A stretch of 64,000 bases of DNA from Gammaproteobacteria bacterium (GCA_018820765.1 JAHJNN010000012.1:372001-436000); one strand, 5' to 3'; numbered from the stretch's first letter, positions 29,134 through 39,237 are shown. Notes: generated from the letters alone by a model not told the origin. Made by a program: numbers and translations.

Positions 29134-29691
29134 ATGGATACCGTCAACCTCACCCACCATTTTCTGATCGCCATGCCGGGCATGGTCGATCCCAATTTCA
29201 ACGGCACGCTGACCTACATCTGCGATCACAGCGAGCAGGGCGCCCTGGGGGTGGTGGTCAACCGGCCGATTGACCTCGATCTGTCGACGCTGTTCGAACA
29301 GATCGGGCTGTCCCTGCCCGAACGCCTGCAACAGAAAACCGTCTATTTCGGCGGCCCGGTGCAGACCGAGCGCGGCTTTGTGCTGCACACGCCGCCGCAA
29401 ACCTTCAGTTCCACCCTCACCGTCAACGAGGCGGTCAGCCTCACCACCTCGAAGGACGTGCTGGAAGCGGTGAGCCAGGGCGCCGGACCGGACAAGTTCA
29501 TGGTGTCGCTGGGCTACGCGGGCTGGGCGGCCGGCCAGCTGGAAGATGAAATCAAGCAGAACGCCTGGCTGTCGGTGGCGGCCGACCCGCAGGTGATTTT
29601 CGACCTGGCGCCGGAAGAACGCCTGCCTGCGGCGATGAAGCTCCTGGGCATCGACTTCGCCAGCCTGTCTGACGAAGCCGGACACGCCTGA
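29134..29691 (+). CDS. YqgE/AlgH-family protein (UPF0301)
   Basis: The 185-residue cytosolic protein shows the family hallmarks [20 protein letters not shown] and [10 protein letters not shown], then [15 protein letters not shown]. Its biochemical role is unsettled; AlgH affects alginate regulation in Pseudomonas. GGGAGG stands nine bases before ATG 29134. In many proteobacteria it directly precedes ruvX, as here, but a 238-bp repeat starts at the last base of its stop codon and separates the two. Confidence 0.9.
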   Translation: MDTVNLTHHFLIAMPGMVDPNFNGTLTYICDHSEQGALGVVVNRPIDLDLSTLFEQIGLSLPERLQQKTVYFGGPVQTERGFVLHTPPQTFSSTLTVNEAVSLTTSKDVLEAVSQGAGPDKFMVSLGYAGWAAGQLEDEIKQNAWLSVAADPQVIFDLAPEERLPAAMKLLGIDFASLSDEAGHA

Positions 29692-29928
29692 ACCTAGAAA
29701 CCGCAGTTGACCGCTTGAAACCTCGTTGAATACTTAATGAACAAGGATTTTTCTGCCTTCGATCGTGTACACCGAACAGGTGACTCCGCTACGCACCCGC
29801 TGGCACACCCGGTCGCGCGCCTGCCTTTGTCGCTCGTCGTTGCAGGCCCCGGCCTGCCGCCTCCTCGCTTCGCGGCAACCACCCGCCCGGACGCACCATC
29901 GGGCGCGTCCAACCGCGGTTTCTAGGTT
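29691..29928. repeat. MITE-like element between yqgE and ruvX
   Basis: The ends AACCTAGAAACCGCAGTTG (29691) and CAACCGCGGTTTCTAGGTT (to 29928) are inverted repeats with one mismatch. The 238-bp interior has no recognisable gene. It contains the string GCTCGTCGTTGC, which also appears (as TTGCTCGTCGTTGC) inside the element at 1174. The element touches the yqgE stop codon and the apparent ruvX TTG start. Confidence 0.75.
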
Positions 29929-30364
29929 GAATCCGGAATCGACCCACGGCACGGTGCTGGCCTTCGACCTCGGCCTGAAGCGCACCGGCGTTGCCTCGGG
30001 CGAACTGTCGATCGGAATCGCGCATCCGCTTTCCGTCATCCAGGCCGGCTCCAACGATGAGCGGATCGCCGCCATCGCCAGGCTGGTCGCCGAATGGCAG
30101 CCGGCGCTGCTGGTGCTGGGACTGCCCACCCACGCCAACGGCCGCGAGCACGAAATGACGCGGGTGGCCAAAAACTTCGCGCGCAAATTAGAATCGCGCT
30201 TCAAGCTGCCCGTGTTTCTGGTGGACGAGCGCCACACCAGCACCGCGGCCGAGTCCGAATTGCACGAGCGCGGCATCCACGGCAAGAAGAACAAGGCGCT
30301 GGCAGACGCCGTCGCCGCCCAACTGATACTGCAAGGATTTTTCGATGCCCGCCTCATTGCCTGA
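29927..30364 (+). CDS. ruvX: YqgF/RuvX-family nuclease (pre-16S rRNA processing)
   Basis: From the TTG at 29927 the product is 145 residues. The RNase H-like fold is clear: TVLAFDLGLKRTGVASGE with the catalytic Asp, LLVLGLPTHANGRE and VFLVDERHTST with the second acidic residues. The family matures the 16S rRNA 5' end; a Holliday-junction role was proposed earlier. No ATG fits; GTG at 29954 would remove nine residues. The TTG lies at the very end of the MITE, so the native start region may have been replaced. The end overlaps pyrR by 20 bases. Confidence 0.88.
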   Translation: MNPESTHGTVLAFDLGLKRTGVASGELSIGIAHPLSVIQAGSNDERIAAIARLVAEWQPALLVLGLPTHANGREHEMTRVAKNFARKLESRFKLPVFLVDERHTSTAAESELHERGIHGKKNKALADAVAAQLILQGFFDARLIA

Positions 30365-30839
30365 CGTCGACCCGCTGATTGTGCGACTGGCCGGCGCCAT
30401 CGCCCCCACGATCACGCCCGACACCGTCATCGTCGGCATCCACACCGGCGGGGTGTGGGTGGCCGAGCGCCTGCACGCGATGCTGAAATGCAGCCTGCCG
30501 CTCGGCACGCTCGACATCTCGTTCTACCGCGACGACTTTTCGCGCATCGGCCTGCACCCGCAGGTGAAGCCGTCCAACCTGCCGTTCGACCTGGAAGGCC
30601 GCGACATCCTGCTGGTCGACGACGTGCTGCACAGCGGGCGCACAGTGCGCGCGGCGATGAACGAGCTGTTCGACTACGGCCGCCCGGCGTCGATCCGGCT
30701 GGCGGTGCTGGTCGACCGCGGTGGCCGCGAACTGCCGATCCGCCCCGATTTCACCGGGCTCGAACTCGACGTGCCCGCCCATCAAAACGTCAATCTGTCC
30801 CGCCTCGACGACGGCCACCTGACCCTCAGCCTCGCATGA
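30345..30839 (+). CDS. pyrR: PyrR-type uracil phosphoribosyltransferase/regulator
   Basis: The 164-residue protein has the phosphoribosyltransferase PRPP-binding motif [20 protein letters not shown] (about residue 85) and PyrR-like [12 protein letters not shown]. It can make UMP from uracil and PRPP. In Gram-positives PyrR also binds pyr mRNA; here no attenuator structure is visible before pyrB, so regulation is doubtful. It overlaps ruvX by 20 bases and pyrB by four. Confidence 0.88.
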   Translation: MPASLPDVDPLIVRLAGAIAPTITPDTVIVGIHTGGVWVAERLHAMLKCSLPLGTLDISFYRDDFSRIGLHPQVKPSNLPFDLEGRDILLVDDVLHSGRTVRAAMNELFDYGRPASIRLAVLVDRGGRELPIRPDFTGLELDVPAHQNVNLSRLDDGHLTLSLA

Positions 30840-31789
30840 ACCCACAACTCACTGAAGACGGCAGGCTGCGCCACCTGCTCACGCTCGACGGCCTGCCGCG
30901 CGCGATCCTGATGCAGATTCTCGATACCGCCGAATCCTTCATGGACGTCGGCGAGCGCGAGGTGAAGAAAGTCCCGATCCTGCGCGGCAAGTCGATCTTC
31001 AACCTGTTCTTCGAGCCGTCGACGCGCACCCGCACCACCTTCGAAATCGCCGCCAAACGCCTGTCCGCCGACGTCGTCAACCTCAACATCGCCACCTCCA
31101 GCCAGACCAAGGGCGAGGCGATCCTCGACACCGTCGACAACCTCGCCGCGATGCACGCCGACATGTTCATCGTGCGCCATTCGCAGTCGGGCGCGGCGCA
31201 CTTCATCGCACGCCACGTGGCGCCGCACATCTCGGTGATCAACGCCGGCGACGGCCGTCACGCGCACCCGACCCAGGGCCTCTTGGACATGTTCACCATC
31301 CGCCGCTTCAAGGGCGAGTTCCACAACCTGACGGTGGCAATCGTCGGCGACGTGCTGCATTCGCGCGTGGCGCGCTCGCAGATCCATGCGCTGACCACGC
31401 TGGGGGTGCCGGAAGTGCGCGTGATCGGACCGAAGACACTGCTCCCCACCGGGGTCGAGCAGATGGGCGTCAGGGTGTTCCACGACATGGAAGCGGGTCT
31501 CGCCGGCTGCGACGTGATCATCATGCTGCGCCTGCAGAACGAGCGCATGAAAGGCGCGCTGCTGCCCAGCGCACAGGAATATTTCAAGTTTTTCGGCCTG
31601 ACGCCGGAGAAACTCGCACTCGCCAAACCGGACGCGATCGTGATGCACCCCGGCCCGATGAATCGCGGCGTGGAGATCGACTCGGAAGTCGCCGACGGCC
31701 CGCAGTCGGTGATCCTGCCGCAGGTGACCTACGGCATTGCGGTGCGGATGGCGGTGATGGCCTTGCTGGCGGGGACGGGGAACGCATGA
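30836..31789 (+). CDS. pyrB: Aspartate carbamoyltransferase catalytic chain
   Basis: The 317-residue enzyme condenses aspartate with carbamoyl phosphate, the first committed step of pyrimidine synthesis. [19 protein letters not shown] holds the carbamoyl-phosphate loop, [12 protein letters not shown] the mobile Lys loop, and [12 protein letters not shown] the C-terminal site. The start ATG overlaps pyrR, and the stop overlaps the dihydroorotase-like gene (ATGA). That pairing suggests a class A ATCase dodecamer with the inactive PyrC'. Confidence 0.95.
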   Translation: MNPQLTEDGRLRHLLTLDGLPRAILMQILDTAESFMDVGEREVKKVPILRGKSIFNLFFEPSTRTRTTFEIAAKRLSADVVNLNIATSSQTKGEAILDTVDNLAAMHADMFIVRHSQSGAAHFIARHVAPHISVINAGDGRHAHPTQGLLDMFTIRRFKGEFHNLTVAIVGDVLHSRVARSQIHALTTLGVPEVRVIGPKTLLPTGVEQMGVRVFHDMEAGLAGCDVIIMLRLQNERMKGALLPSAQEYFKFFGLTPEKLALAKPDAIVMHPGPMNRGVEIDSEVADGPQSVILPQVTYGIAVRMAVMALLAGTGNA

Positions 31790-33066
31790 AAATCCATATC
31801 AAAAACGGGCGCGTGATCGACCCGATGAGCGCGCGCGACGAAGTGGCAGACATTTATGTCGCTGCGGGCAAAATTGTCGGCAACGGCCACGCGCCGGCCG
31901 ACTTCCACGCCAACCGCACCCTCGACGCCACGGGCCTCATCGTCTGCCCCGGCCTGGTCGACCTGTCGGTGCGGCTGCGCGAGCCCGGCTTCGAATACCG
32001 GGCCACGCTGGAGTCCGAAATGCTCGCCGCCGCCGCCGGTGGCATCACCTCGCTCGCCTGCCCGCCCGACACCGACCCGCCGCTGGACGAGCCGGGGCTG
32101 GTGGAGATGCTGAAATTCCGCGCCAGGAACCTGCCGGGACCGCGCGTCTATCCGATCGGCGCGATGACGCAAAAGCTCGAAGGCCAGATGCTGACCGAGA
32201 TGGCCGAGCTGACCGAAGCCGGCTGCCGCGCCTTTACCCAGGCCGATGCGCCGATGACCGACACCCAGGTGCTGCTGCGCGCGATGGAATACGCCGCCAC
32301 CTTCAGCTTCAGCCTGTGGCTGCGGCCGCAGGACGTGTCGCTGGCGAAGGGCGGGGTGGCGCATGACGGCGCCGTCGCCACGCGGCTGGGACTGCCCGGC
32401 ATTCCGGCGCTGGCCGAGACGGTCGCGCTGGCGACGATACTGCAACTGGCGCGCGAGACCGGCGCCCGCGTCCACATTGCACGGCTGTCGACGCGCGACG
32501 GCATCGCCATGGTACGTGCGGCCAAGGCGCAGGGCCTGGCGGTCACCTGCGACGTCGCCAGCACCCACGTCCACCTGTCGGAGAACGATCTCGTCAGCTT
32601 CGACTCGCACCTGCATCTGGTGCCGCCGCTTCGGAGCCTGCGCGACCGCGACGCCATCCGCGAGGCGCTGCGCGACGGCTCCATCGATGCGCTGTGTTCC
32701 GATCACACACCGGTCGACGAGGACGTGAAGCAGGTGCCGTTCGGCGAATCGGCCGCGGGCGCCTCCGGGGTCGAACTGCTGCTGCCGCTGACGCTGAAAT
32801 GGGCACGCGAAATGGAGGTGCCGCTGTTGCAGGCGATCGACCTGATTTCGTGGAAACCCGCGCAGATCCTGGGCGTGCCTGGCGGCACCCTGGCGGTCGG
32901 CAGCTGCGCCGACATCTGCATTTTCGACGAGACGGCGGAATGGGTCGTCACCTCGAGAACGCTGGCCAGCCAGGGCGACAACACGCCCTTCCTCAATCAT
33001 CCGATGCAGGGTCGGGTGCGCTACACGCTGATCGACGGCCATATCGATTTTGAAGCACCGCGTTGA
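31786..33066 (+). CDS. pyrC': Dihydroorotase-like protein, probably inactive (PyrC')
   Basis: This is 426 residues with an amidohydrolase barrel of type I dihydroorotase. The zinc-binding His-x-His that should follow the first strand is absent: residues 60-65 read DLSVRLRE, with Ser61 and Arg63 replacing both His. Later motifs ([11 protein letters not shown]) are partly kept. In Pseudomonas a similar PyrC' is a catalytically dead partner needed for ATCase assembly, and the four-base overlap with pyrB fits that. A working pyrC should exist elsewhere. Confidence 0.85.
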   Translation: MKIHIKNGRVIDPMSARDEVADIYVAAGKIVGNGHAPADFHANRTLDATGLIVCPGLVDLSVRLREPGFEYRATLESEMLAAAAGGITSLACPPDTDPPLDEPGLVEMLKFRARNLPGPRVYPIGAMTQKLEGQMLTEMAELTEAGCRAFTQADAPMTDTQVLLRAMEYAATFSFSLWLRPQDVSLAKGGVAHDGAVATRLGLPGIPALAETVALATILQLARETGARVHIARLSTRDGIAMVRAAKAQGLAVTCDVASTHVHLSENDLVSFDSHLHLVPPLRSLRDRDAIREALRDGSIDALCSDHTPVDEDVKQVPFGESAAGASGVELLLPLTLKWAREMEVPLLQAIDLISWKPAQILGVPGGTLAVGSCADICIFDETAEWVVTSRTLASQGDNTPFLNHPMQGRVRYTLIDGHIDFEAPR

Positions 33067-33104
33067 GCCAAGCCTTGTCATCCCTGGCGGCTAAATCCAC
33101 CGCC

Positions 33105-34604
33105 ATGCCTCGCGTATCTTTCCCCGTGTTGCTGCTCGGCCTGCTTGCCGGCACGCTGGCCGTCGCGGGCTTCGCCCCGCTCGGCGTCTGGCCCTTGCCG
33201 ATGTTGAGCCTTGCCGTGCTGTTTTCGCTGCTGGCGCGCACGGCTTCACTGCGCGCCGGATTTCTCATTGGCCTGGTGTGGGGACTGGGATTTTTCATTG
33301 CCGGCGTGAGCTGGGTGTTCGTCAGCCTGTCGGTGTACGGCGGCATGGCGGCGTGGCTGGCGGCGCTTGCAACCTTCCTCTTTTGCGCGGTGCTGGCGCT
33401 GTTTCCGGCTGCGGTCGGCGCGCTGCAGGCGCGCTGGCCGGTCCCGGCCACGCTGCGCCTGCTGCTGTTGATCCCGCTTCTGTGGGGAGTGACGGAATGG
33501 GTGCGCGGCTGGCTGTTCACCGGCTTCCCATGGCTGGTGGCGGGCTATTCGCAGGTGCCGGACGGTCCGCTGGCGGGCTATGCGCCGCTGGTCGGCGTGT
33601 ATGGCGTGTCGTTCCTGCTGGCGCTGATCGCAGCCCTGCTGGCATGGAGCGTGACGGCGCGCGGCCGGCTGGCGCAGCGCGCCTGGGCCGCGGCGGCGGT
33701 CGTGGCGCTGGGCGTCGGCGGCCAGGCCTTGCGCGGCATCGAGTGGACGACGCCGGACGGCGCGCCGACCACGGTCGCGCTGCTGCAGGGCAACATCCCG
33801 CAGGACATGAAGTGGCGGCCGGAGAAAACGCAGGCCACACTGGAAGGCTACGCGCGCATGGCGGCGGCCTCGCCCGCACAGCTGATCGTGCTGCCGGAAA
33901 CCGCGCTGCCGCTGTTCGAGGTCGACCTTCCCGACGTGTATCGCGATGGCTTGATTTCACTCGGCCGGCAAAACGGCGGCGATGTGCTGACGGGTCTGCC
34001 CACCGGCTCGCCCTACAGCGATTACTACAACAGCGTGATCAGCTTCGGCAGCGCACCCGGCCAGCGCTACCACAAGGTGCATCTGGTGCCGTTCGGCGAA
34101 TACATTCCGCTGAAGGCGGTGTGGGGCTGGGTGATCGAGGTGCTGCACATTCCGCTGTCGGACTTCGCGCGCGGCGGCGCCGACCAGCAGCCGCTCGCCA
34201 TCGGCGGCCAGCGGGTGGCGGCCAACATCTGCTACGAGGATGCCTTCGGCGAGGAAATCATCCGCCAGTTGCCGGCTGCGAGCGTGCTGGTGAACGTGAG
34301 CAATCTGGCGTGGTTCGGCGATTCGTTCGCGCCCTGGCAGCACGCGCAGATGTCGCAGATGCGCGCGCTGGAAACCGGGCGCATGATGCTGCGCGCGACC
34401 AACACCGGGGTCACCGCGATCATCGATGCGAAGGGCCGGATGCTGGCCAGCCTGCCGCTGTTTACGACGGGCCGTCTGGCCGGCTCGATCCAGGGCTATG
34501 CCGGCAGCACGCCCTACGTGCGCTGGGGCAACGCGCCGGTGCTAGGGGTGTGGGGAGTCCTCGGCGTCGGACTGCTGATCGCCGGATTCAGGCGGCAGCC
34601 CTGA
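33105..34604 (+). CDS. lnt: Apolipoprotein N-acyltransferase
   Basis: Lnt adds the third acyl chain to lipoproteins at the periplasmic face of the inner membrane. Several N-terminal membrane helices (to about residue 190) precede a nitrilase-like domain with catalytic Glu in VLPETALPLFE, Lys in YHKVHLVPFGEYIP and Cys in ICYEDAFGEEI. A final membrane helix ends the protein. The ATG at 33105 gives 499 residues; a TTG at 33063 overlapping the previous stop would add 14. The last 17 bases overlap the convergent GGDEF gene. Confidence 0.93.
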   Translation: MPRVSFPVLLLGLLAGTLAVAGFAPLGVWPLPMLSLAVLFSLLARTASLRAGFLIGLVWGLGFFIAGVSWVFVSLSVYGGMAAWLAALATFLFCAVLALFPAAVGALQARWPVPATLRLLLLIPLLWGVTEWVRGWLFTGFPWLVAGYSQVPDGPLAGYAPLVGVYGVSFLLALIAALLAWSVTARGRLAQRAWAAAAVVALGVGGQALRGIEWTTPDGAPTTVALLQGNIPQDMKWRPEKTQATLEGYARMAAASPAQLIVLPETALPLFEVDLPDVYRDGLISLGRQNGGDVLTGLPTGSPYSDYYNSVISFGSAPGQRYHKVHLVPFGEYIPLKAVWGWVIEVLHIPLSDFARGGADQQPLAIGGQRVAANICYEDAFGEEIIRQLPAASVLVNVSNLAWFGDSFAPWQHAQMSQMRALETGRMMLRATNTGVTAIIDAKGRMLASLPLFTTGRLAGSIQGYAGSTPYVRWGNAPVLGVWGVLGVGLLIAGFRRQP

Positions 34605-36036
34605 TCCGGGTGGCATTGCGGCCGCCGCGCTTGGCTTCCAGCAGCGCCGCGTCGGCGCGCGCCAAGGCTTCGTTTTCTTCCTTGTCGTCGCGGCTGTATT
34701 CGGACAGGCCGCCGCTCCAGGACAGTTTCTGCGTCACGCCGGGAATCAGTTCGACGCTTTCCGGCATGTTGGCGCGCAGGCGTTCGGCGAGTTCCAGCCC
34801 CCGATCCAGCGGCGTGTAGGGAAACAATACGCAGAATTCGTCGCCGCCCAGGCGCGCGATGAAATCGCTGTTGCGCAGGCAATGCTTCAGCGCATTGCCG
34901 AACTTGATGATGAGCTGGTCGCCGGCTTCGTGGCCGAAGGTGTCGTTGACCTGCTTGAAGTTGTCGATGTCGAGAATCAGCAGGCTGTGGGACCAGCCGT
35001 CCTTCAGGGTGGCGAACAGTTCCTTCTGCTTTTCATCGAAGCTGCGCCGGTTGTTGACCTGCGACAGGTGGTCGAGCCGCGCCAGGGAGGTCACCTCTTT
35101 TTGCCGCCCCAGCATCACCTTGCCGAGTTTCAGCATGGTCTCGAGCGGGCTCTGGAACTCCGCCAGGCTGACCGGATAATCGGCACGCAGGCGCTGCTGG
35201 CGCACATCGTTGGTCAGTTTCACCATCACATGCAGGTTGTCGGTGACCCGGTTGCGCACCGCCAGCGTGAACGACAGCACCATGATCGCGATCACCAGGC
35301 TGGCCACCAGCCAGCCCAGCACGTAAAGCGCCGCGCTTTCAGCCACCGTCGTGACGGGACGCCACACGGCGATCCGCCACGGCGTGCCGGCCAGTTCGAT
35401 CAGGGTGGGCTGGGCATTGCGCTTGACCGCCTGGTTGCCGCGCCGCATCAGCACCACCGACGCTTCGTTCGCCTGGCTTTGCTGCAATTCGGCATAGGCC
35501 GCGGCGTCCGGCAGCGGCAGGGTATCGAACAGGGCCTGCAGTTGCGGCACGCTCTGCTCGACAATGACGTAACCCAGCCGCTTGCCATCGCTGCCCACCA
35601 CCGGATGCGACACGGACAGATTGAAGGTGGCGGCGGCCATCGCCCCGGTGCCGCCGCGCCCGGCACTGCTCAACAAGCGCCGGGTGTCGCCCGGCAGGAA
35701 ACCCGGAAGCAACTGGCGCTGGCCGTCGGTGGCGAACAGCACGGTGGCATCCTGATTCAGCGCGTGCAGGTTGGCAGCCTGCGCCTGACACACCTCCGGC
35801 GAGGCGGTGGCGAAACACGCCAGCGTCTGCGGGTGGGCGGCAATCCGCGCCGAGCTGCCCTGCATGGCATCGGCCAGAAACTCGATCTGCGTCGCCATCA
35901 CCGGCTTGTCCAGCTCTTCCGGCACCGGCAGCGCTTGCGGACGCGATTGGTAAATCGCGAACATGACCAAGCCCGCCAGCAGCACTAGGGCTGAGGCGAG
36001 AAACAGGCCGAATCGCAATATGGACGTGTGGTGCAT
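34588..36036 (-). CDS. Membrane diguanylate cyclase (GGDEF) with periplasmic sensor
   Basis: The 482-residue protein has membrane helices at about 8-28 and 238-262. They enclose a periplasmic domain of about 210 residues, probably of the CACHE type. The cytosolic GGDEF domain has an intact ARLGGDEFCVLF (about residue 395) and DIDNFKQVNDTFGHEAGD. It should make cyclic-di-GMP in response to an external ligand. KGERSE-type RxxD inhibitory-site residues were not evident. It converges on lnt with a 17-base overlap. Confidence 0.9.
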   Translation of the reverse strand: MHHTSILRFGLFLASALVLLAGLVMFAIYQSRPQALPVPEELDKPVMATQIEFLADAMQGSSARIAAHPQTLACFATASPEVCQAQAANLHALNQDATVLFATDGQRQLLPGFLPGDTRRLLSSAGRGGTGAMAAATFNLSVSHPVVGSDGKRLGYVIVEQSVPQLQALFDTLPLPDAAAYAELQQSQANEASVVLMRRGNQAVKRNAQPTLIELAGTPWRIAVWRPVTTVAESAALYVLGWLVASLVIAIMVLSFTLAVRNRVTDNLHVMVKLTNDVRQQRLRADYPVSLAEFQSPLETMLKLGKVMLGRQKEVTSLARLDHLSQVNNRRSFDEKQKELFATLKDGWSHSLLILDIDNFKQVNDTFGHEAGDQLIIKFGNALKHCLRNSDFIARLGGDEFCVLFPYTPLDRGLELAERLRANMPESVELIPGVTQKLSWSGGLSEYSRDDKEENEALARADAALLEAKRGGRNATRIRAAA

Positions 36037-36152
36037 GAAAGTGCGCCAGTCAACCTCTTATGTTTATGATCTCCGCATGGCAGGCGCCCGATTCGCTTCC
36101 GGGTTCCTGCCGGCATGGCACTAATAGAGCAAGATCCATGCCCCAATATCAG

Positions 36153-36182
36153 CGCACCCGGCAGGCTGGCCTGTCGGGTGCG
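36153..36182. terminator. Strong hairpin downstream of dut
   Basis: CGCACCCGGCAGG-CTGG-CCTGTCGGGTGCG forms a 13-bp stem with one G-T pair and a four-base loop. It has no T-run on either strand, so it may be a weak terminator or an mRNA-protecting 3' stem for dut. Confidence 0.5.
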
Positions 36183-36212
36183 TCGGTCATCCAGGTGTAA
36201 AGAACCCCGACA

Positions 36213-36659
36213 CTACTGGCGGCCGGTGCTGCCGAAGCCGCCCTCGCCGCGCTGGCTGGTTTCGAAGTCCTCCACCACGTTGAATTGCGCCTGCATCACC
36301 GGCACGATGACGAGCTGCGCCAGACGCTCCAGCGGCGTGAGCTCGAACGCCTGCTGCCCGCGGTTCCAGGCGGACACCATGAGCTGGCCCTGATAATCCG
36401 AATCGATCAGCCCCACCAGGTTGCCCAGCACGATGCCGTGTTTGTGACCCAGCCCCGAGCGCGGCAGGATCAGCGCGGCATAGCCGGGGTCGGCCAGGTG
36501 GATGGCCATGCCCGTCGGGATCAGCCGGGTTTCGCCCGGCGCCAGTACGATCGGACCATCGATGCAGGCGCGCAGGTCGAGCCCGGCAGCGCCCGGCGTG
36601 GCGTAATGCGGCAGTTGGTCGCGCAGGCGGGTGTCGAGAATCTTCACATCCATTTTCAT
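36213..36659 (-). CDS. dut: Deoxyuridine 5'-triphosphate nucleotidohydrolase
   Basis: The dUTPase is 148 residues from ATG 36659; ATG 36653 is equally possible. The five trimeric-dUTPase motifs are visible: [48 protein letters not shown] and the C-terminal [12 protein letters not shown]. It hydrolyses dUTP to dUMP, keeping uracil out of DNA. It follows coaBC by 16 bases, the classic order. Confidence 0.95.
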   Translation of the reverse strand: MKMDVKILDTRLRDQLPHYATPGAAGLDLRACIDGPIVLAPGETRLIPTGMAIHLADPGYAALILPRSGLGHKHGIVLGNLVGLIDSDYQGQLMVSAWNRGQQAFELTPLERLAQLVIVPVMQAQFNVVEDFETSQRGEGGFGSTGRQ

Positions 36660-36675
36660 TTTCGTCGGGATTCCG

Positions 36676-37854
36676 TCAGTTGAGGAAGCTTGCAAGGTGG
36701 CGGATCAGGTGTCGCGCCTGGGTGAGCTTGTCGGCGCGCGGCAAGGGGTGGGCCCCCCGGTCGTCGAACAGCACCAGTTCGGCCGTGTCCTGCCCGAGCG
36801 TGTCCTGCGCCAGATTGCCGACCAGAAGCGGCAGGTGCTTGCGCCGGCGCTTGGCTTCGGCATGCTCGGCCAGGCGCTCGGTCTCGGCGGCGAATCCCAC
36901 GCAAAACGGGGCATTCGGCAAGGCGGCCACCTCGGCCAGGATGTCGGGGTTGGCGACCAGATTCAGGGTCAGCCCGGCGTCGCTTTTCTTGATTTTCTGC
37001 GGCGCGGCGGCATCCACCCTGTAATCGGCCACTGCCGCCACCGCAATGAACACGTCGCTCGGCAATTCCCGCAGCACCGCATCGCGCATCTCGGCCGCGC
37101 TTTGCACGTCGATGCGGCGCACCCCTGCCGGTACGGCGAGGCAGGTCGGCCCCGACACCAGGCACACTTCGGCGCCCGCCTCGCGTGCCGCCTGCGCCAC
37201 CGCGTAGCCCATCTTGCCGGAACTGCGGTTGGTCAGCCCGCGCACCGGATCGATCGCCTCGAAGGTCGGCCCGGCGGTGATCAATACCCGCTTGCCCGCC
37301 AGCAGGCCGGCGCCCAGCAGCCCGGGCAGGGCAGCCACAACCTCGGCCGGCTCCAGCATCCGCCCGAGGCCGGTTTCGCCGCAGGCCTGCTCTCCCACGG
37401 CCGGCCCCAGCAGCTGCACGCCGTCTGCGCGCAACTGCGCCAGGTTGCGTTGGGTCGGCGCGGCGGCCCACATCTCGCGGTTCATCGCGGGGGCGACGGC
37501 CAGCGTGCAGGTACGTGCGAGACACAGGGTCGACAGCAGATCGTCGGCGCGGCCGTGGACGAGCCTGGCCAGGAAATCGGCCGAGGCCGGCGCCACCAGC
37601 AACAGGTCGGCATCGCGCGACAGGTGGATGTGCTCCATGCCATCGCCGCTGGCGGCCTCCCACAGGGAAGCCAGCACCGGCTTGCCGGACAGCGCCTGGA
37701 AGGTCAGCGGGGCGACGAACTGCTGCGCGGCGGCGGTCATCACCACCCGCACCTCGGCCCCGGCCTTGACCAGCAGGCGGCACAGCTCCGCCGCCTTGTA
37801 GGCCGCGATTCCGCCGGTCACCCCCAAGATGATTTTTTTGTTTGCAAGCGACAC
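36676..37854 (-). CDS. coaBC: CoaBC: phosphopantothenoylcysteine synthetase/decarboxylase
   Basis: This bifunctional coenzyme A enzyme is 392 residues from GTG 37854 ([20 protein letters not shown]); a GTG at 37872 would add six. The N-terminal flavin decarboxylase has the GGIAAYK loop and the APAMNREMW region. The C-terminal CTP-dependent synthetase has [20 protein letters not shown] and [11 protein letters not shown]. It is cytosolic. It shares a divergent spacer with radC and precedes dut, as in E. coli. Confidence 0.95.
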   Translation of the reverse strand: MSLANKKIILGVTGGIAAYKAAELCRLLVKAGAEVRVVMTAAAQQFVAPLTFQALSGKPVLASLWEAASGDGMEHIHLSRDADLLLVAPASADFLARLVHGRADDLLSTLCLARTCTLAVAPAMNREMWAAAPTQRNLAQLRADGVQLLGPAVGEQACGETGLGRMLEPAEVVAALPGLLGAGLLAGKRVLITAGPTFEAIDPVRGLTNRSSGKMGYAVAQAAREAGAEVCLVSGPTCLAVPAGVRRIDVQSAAEMRDAVLRELPSDVFIAVAAVADYRVDAAAPQKIKKSDAGLTLNLVANPDILAEVAALPNAPFCVGFAAETERLAEHAEAKRRRKHLPLLVGNLAQDTLGQDTAELVLFDDRGAHPLPRADKLTQARHLIRHLASFLN

Positions 37855-37914
37855 GGTTCGATCCCGGCGCACTTTCCATGAATAATGGCGACATTCTACG
37901 GGAGGTAAGCAGGC

Positions 37915-38589
37915 ATGGCGATCCGCGACTGGCCGGAGGACGCGCGTCCGCGCGAGAAGCTGCTGAAGCAGGGGGCGTGCGTGCTATCCGACGCCGAACT
38001 GGTCGCGGTGTTCCTGCGCACCGGCATGACAGGCAAGAGCGCGGTCGATCTGGGCCGCGAGCTGATCGAGCGCTTCGGCGGACTGGGCGGGCTGTGCCGT
38101 GCCGACCAGAAAGCCGCCTGCGCCGCGCCCGGGGTGGGCGAAGCCAAATACGCGCAATTGCAGGCGGTGATGGAAATGGCGCGGCGCACGCTGGCCGAGG
38201 ACATGCAGGCGGGCGACGCGCTGACCTCCCCCACCTCCGTACGCGACTACCTGCGGCTGATCCTGCGCGGCAAGGAGTACGAAGTGTTCTGCTGCGTGTT
38301 TCTCGACGCGCAGAACCGGGTGATCGCCGTGGAGGAGCTGTTTCGCGGCACGCTGACCCAAACCAGCGTCTATCCACGCGAAATCATCAAGCGCGCGCTG
38401 GCGCACAATGCCGCCGCGCTGATTCTGGCGCACAATCACCCCAGCGGCGTGGCGGAACCCAGCCAGGCCGACCGCCTCCTCACCCGTAAACTGACGGATG
38501 CGCTGGCGCTGGTGGACGTGCGCGTGCTCGACCATTTCATTGTCGCAGGCGCCTCCTCGCTGTCGTTCATGGAATCCGGCCAACTCTGA
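37915..38589 (+). CDS. radC: RadC/MPN-domain (JAMM) protein
   Basis: The 224-residue protein combines an N-terminal helix-hairpin-helix region (about 30-95) with an MPN+ domain. The JAMM metal motif [18 protein letters not shown] is complete, preceded by the catalytic-Glu segment. Despite its name, a repair role for RadC is not well supported. It lies divergent from coaBC and upstream of the rpmB-rpmG pair. Confidence 0.92.
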   Translation: MAIRDWPEDARPREKLLKQGACVLSDAELVAVFLRTGMTGKSAVDLGRELIERFGGLGGLCRADQKAACAAPGVGEAKYAQLQAVMEMARRTLAEDMQAGDALTSPTSVRDYLRLILRGKEYEVFCCVFLDAQNRVIAVEELFRGTLTQTSVYPREIIKRALAHNAAALILAHNHPSGVAEPSQADRLLTRKLTDALALVDVRVLDHFIVAGASSLSFMESGQL

Positions 38590-38705
38590 ACGTTGAGCAA
38601 ATTCCATCTTAAAATCAAAGGCATCGCGAAATCGGGCCGCAGGCAATCCAGGTATTCGGCAAGGAAAAACCGGCTGCGGGATTTGGGGGTTTGAAATGGG
38701 TCAGC

Positions 38706-38735
38706 TTGCCTCACGCTCGCAAGCTGTGATATAAA
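38706..38735 (+). promoter_or_regulatory. Candidate sigma-70 promoter of rpmB-rpmG
   Basis: TTGCCT and TATAAA are separated by 18 bases, 68 bases before rpmB. It is the only good promoter-like pair in the 213-bp gap after radC. Confidence 0.45.
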
Positions 38736-38747
38736 TCGCGGTTCTCG

Positions 38748-38786
38748 GGTTAACCCCTATCGTTAACCCTCACTGGTTAACCCTCA
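38748..38786 (+). repeat. Three tandem GTTAACCC units in the rpmB leader
   Basis: GGTTAACCCCTA, CGTTAACCCTCA and GGTTAACCCTCA lie in direct order at 12-14-base spacing, just after the promoter candidate and 17 bases before the rpmB ATG. Each holds the palindrome GTTAAC. They lie in the presumed 5' leader. Confidence 0.65.
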
Positions 38787-38802
38787 ATTTTGGAGCAGCG
38801 TC

Positions 38803-39039
38803 ATGGCTCGCGTATGTGTCGTTACGGGCAAGAAGCCCATGGTCGGAAACAACGTTTCCCACGCCAACAATAGAACCAAGCGTCGTTTTCTGCCCAACCT
38901 GCAGTACCGCCGGTTCTGGGTCGAGAGCGAAAACCGCTGGATTCGTCTGCGTTTGTCCACGGCTGCCCTGCGCACCATCGACAAGAACGGCATTGATTCC
39001 GTTCTGGCCGACCTGCGCGCCCGCGGCGAAGCGGTTTAA
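38803..39039 (+). CDS. rpmB: 50S ribosomal protein L28
   Basis: This 78-residue basic protein begins [20 protein letters not shown] and matches the L28 family throughout. It binds 23S rRNA in the large subunit. TGGAGC precedes the ATG. The rpmG start follows 11 bases after the stop, so both are co-transcribed to the double terminator. Confidence 0.97.
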   Translation: MARVCVVTGKKPMVGNNVSHANNRTKRRFLPNLQYRRFWVESENRWIRLRLSTAALRTIDKNGIDSVLADLRARGEAV

Positions 39040-39050
39040 GGAGACGCACC

Positions 39051-39218
39051 ATGGCTAAAGGCGGACGCGAAAAGATCAAGCTGGAGTCCACTGCGGGCAC
39101 CGGACACTTCTACACCACCACCAAGAACAAGAAGACCATGCCCGAGAAGATGGAGATCAGCAAGTTCGATCCCAAGGCTCGCAAGCATGTGATGTACAAG
39201 GAAACCAAGCTGAAGTAA
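39051..39218 (+). CDS. rpmG: 50S ribosomal protein L33
   Basis: This 55-residue protein begins [20 protein letters not shown] and contains [19 protein letters not shown]. It has no zinc-binding Cys pairs, so it is the zinc-independent form. AAGGAG lies seven bases before the ATG. It is second in the rpmB operon. Confidence 0.97.
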   Translation: MAKGGREKIKLESTAGTGHFYTTTKNKKTMPEKMEISKFDPKARKHVMYKETKLK

Positions 39219-39237
39219 TCCGGCTTGCTCCAAAAAG

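Noticed and set aside
29765-29926. N-terminal extension of ruvX into the MITE
   Set aside because: The upstream translation is Arg/Pro/Ala-rich, matches the repeat element rather than RuvX, and homologues start close to TVLAFDLG.
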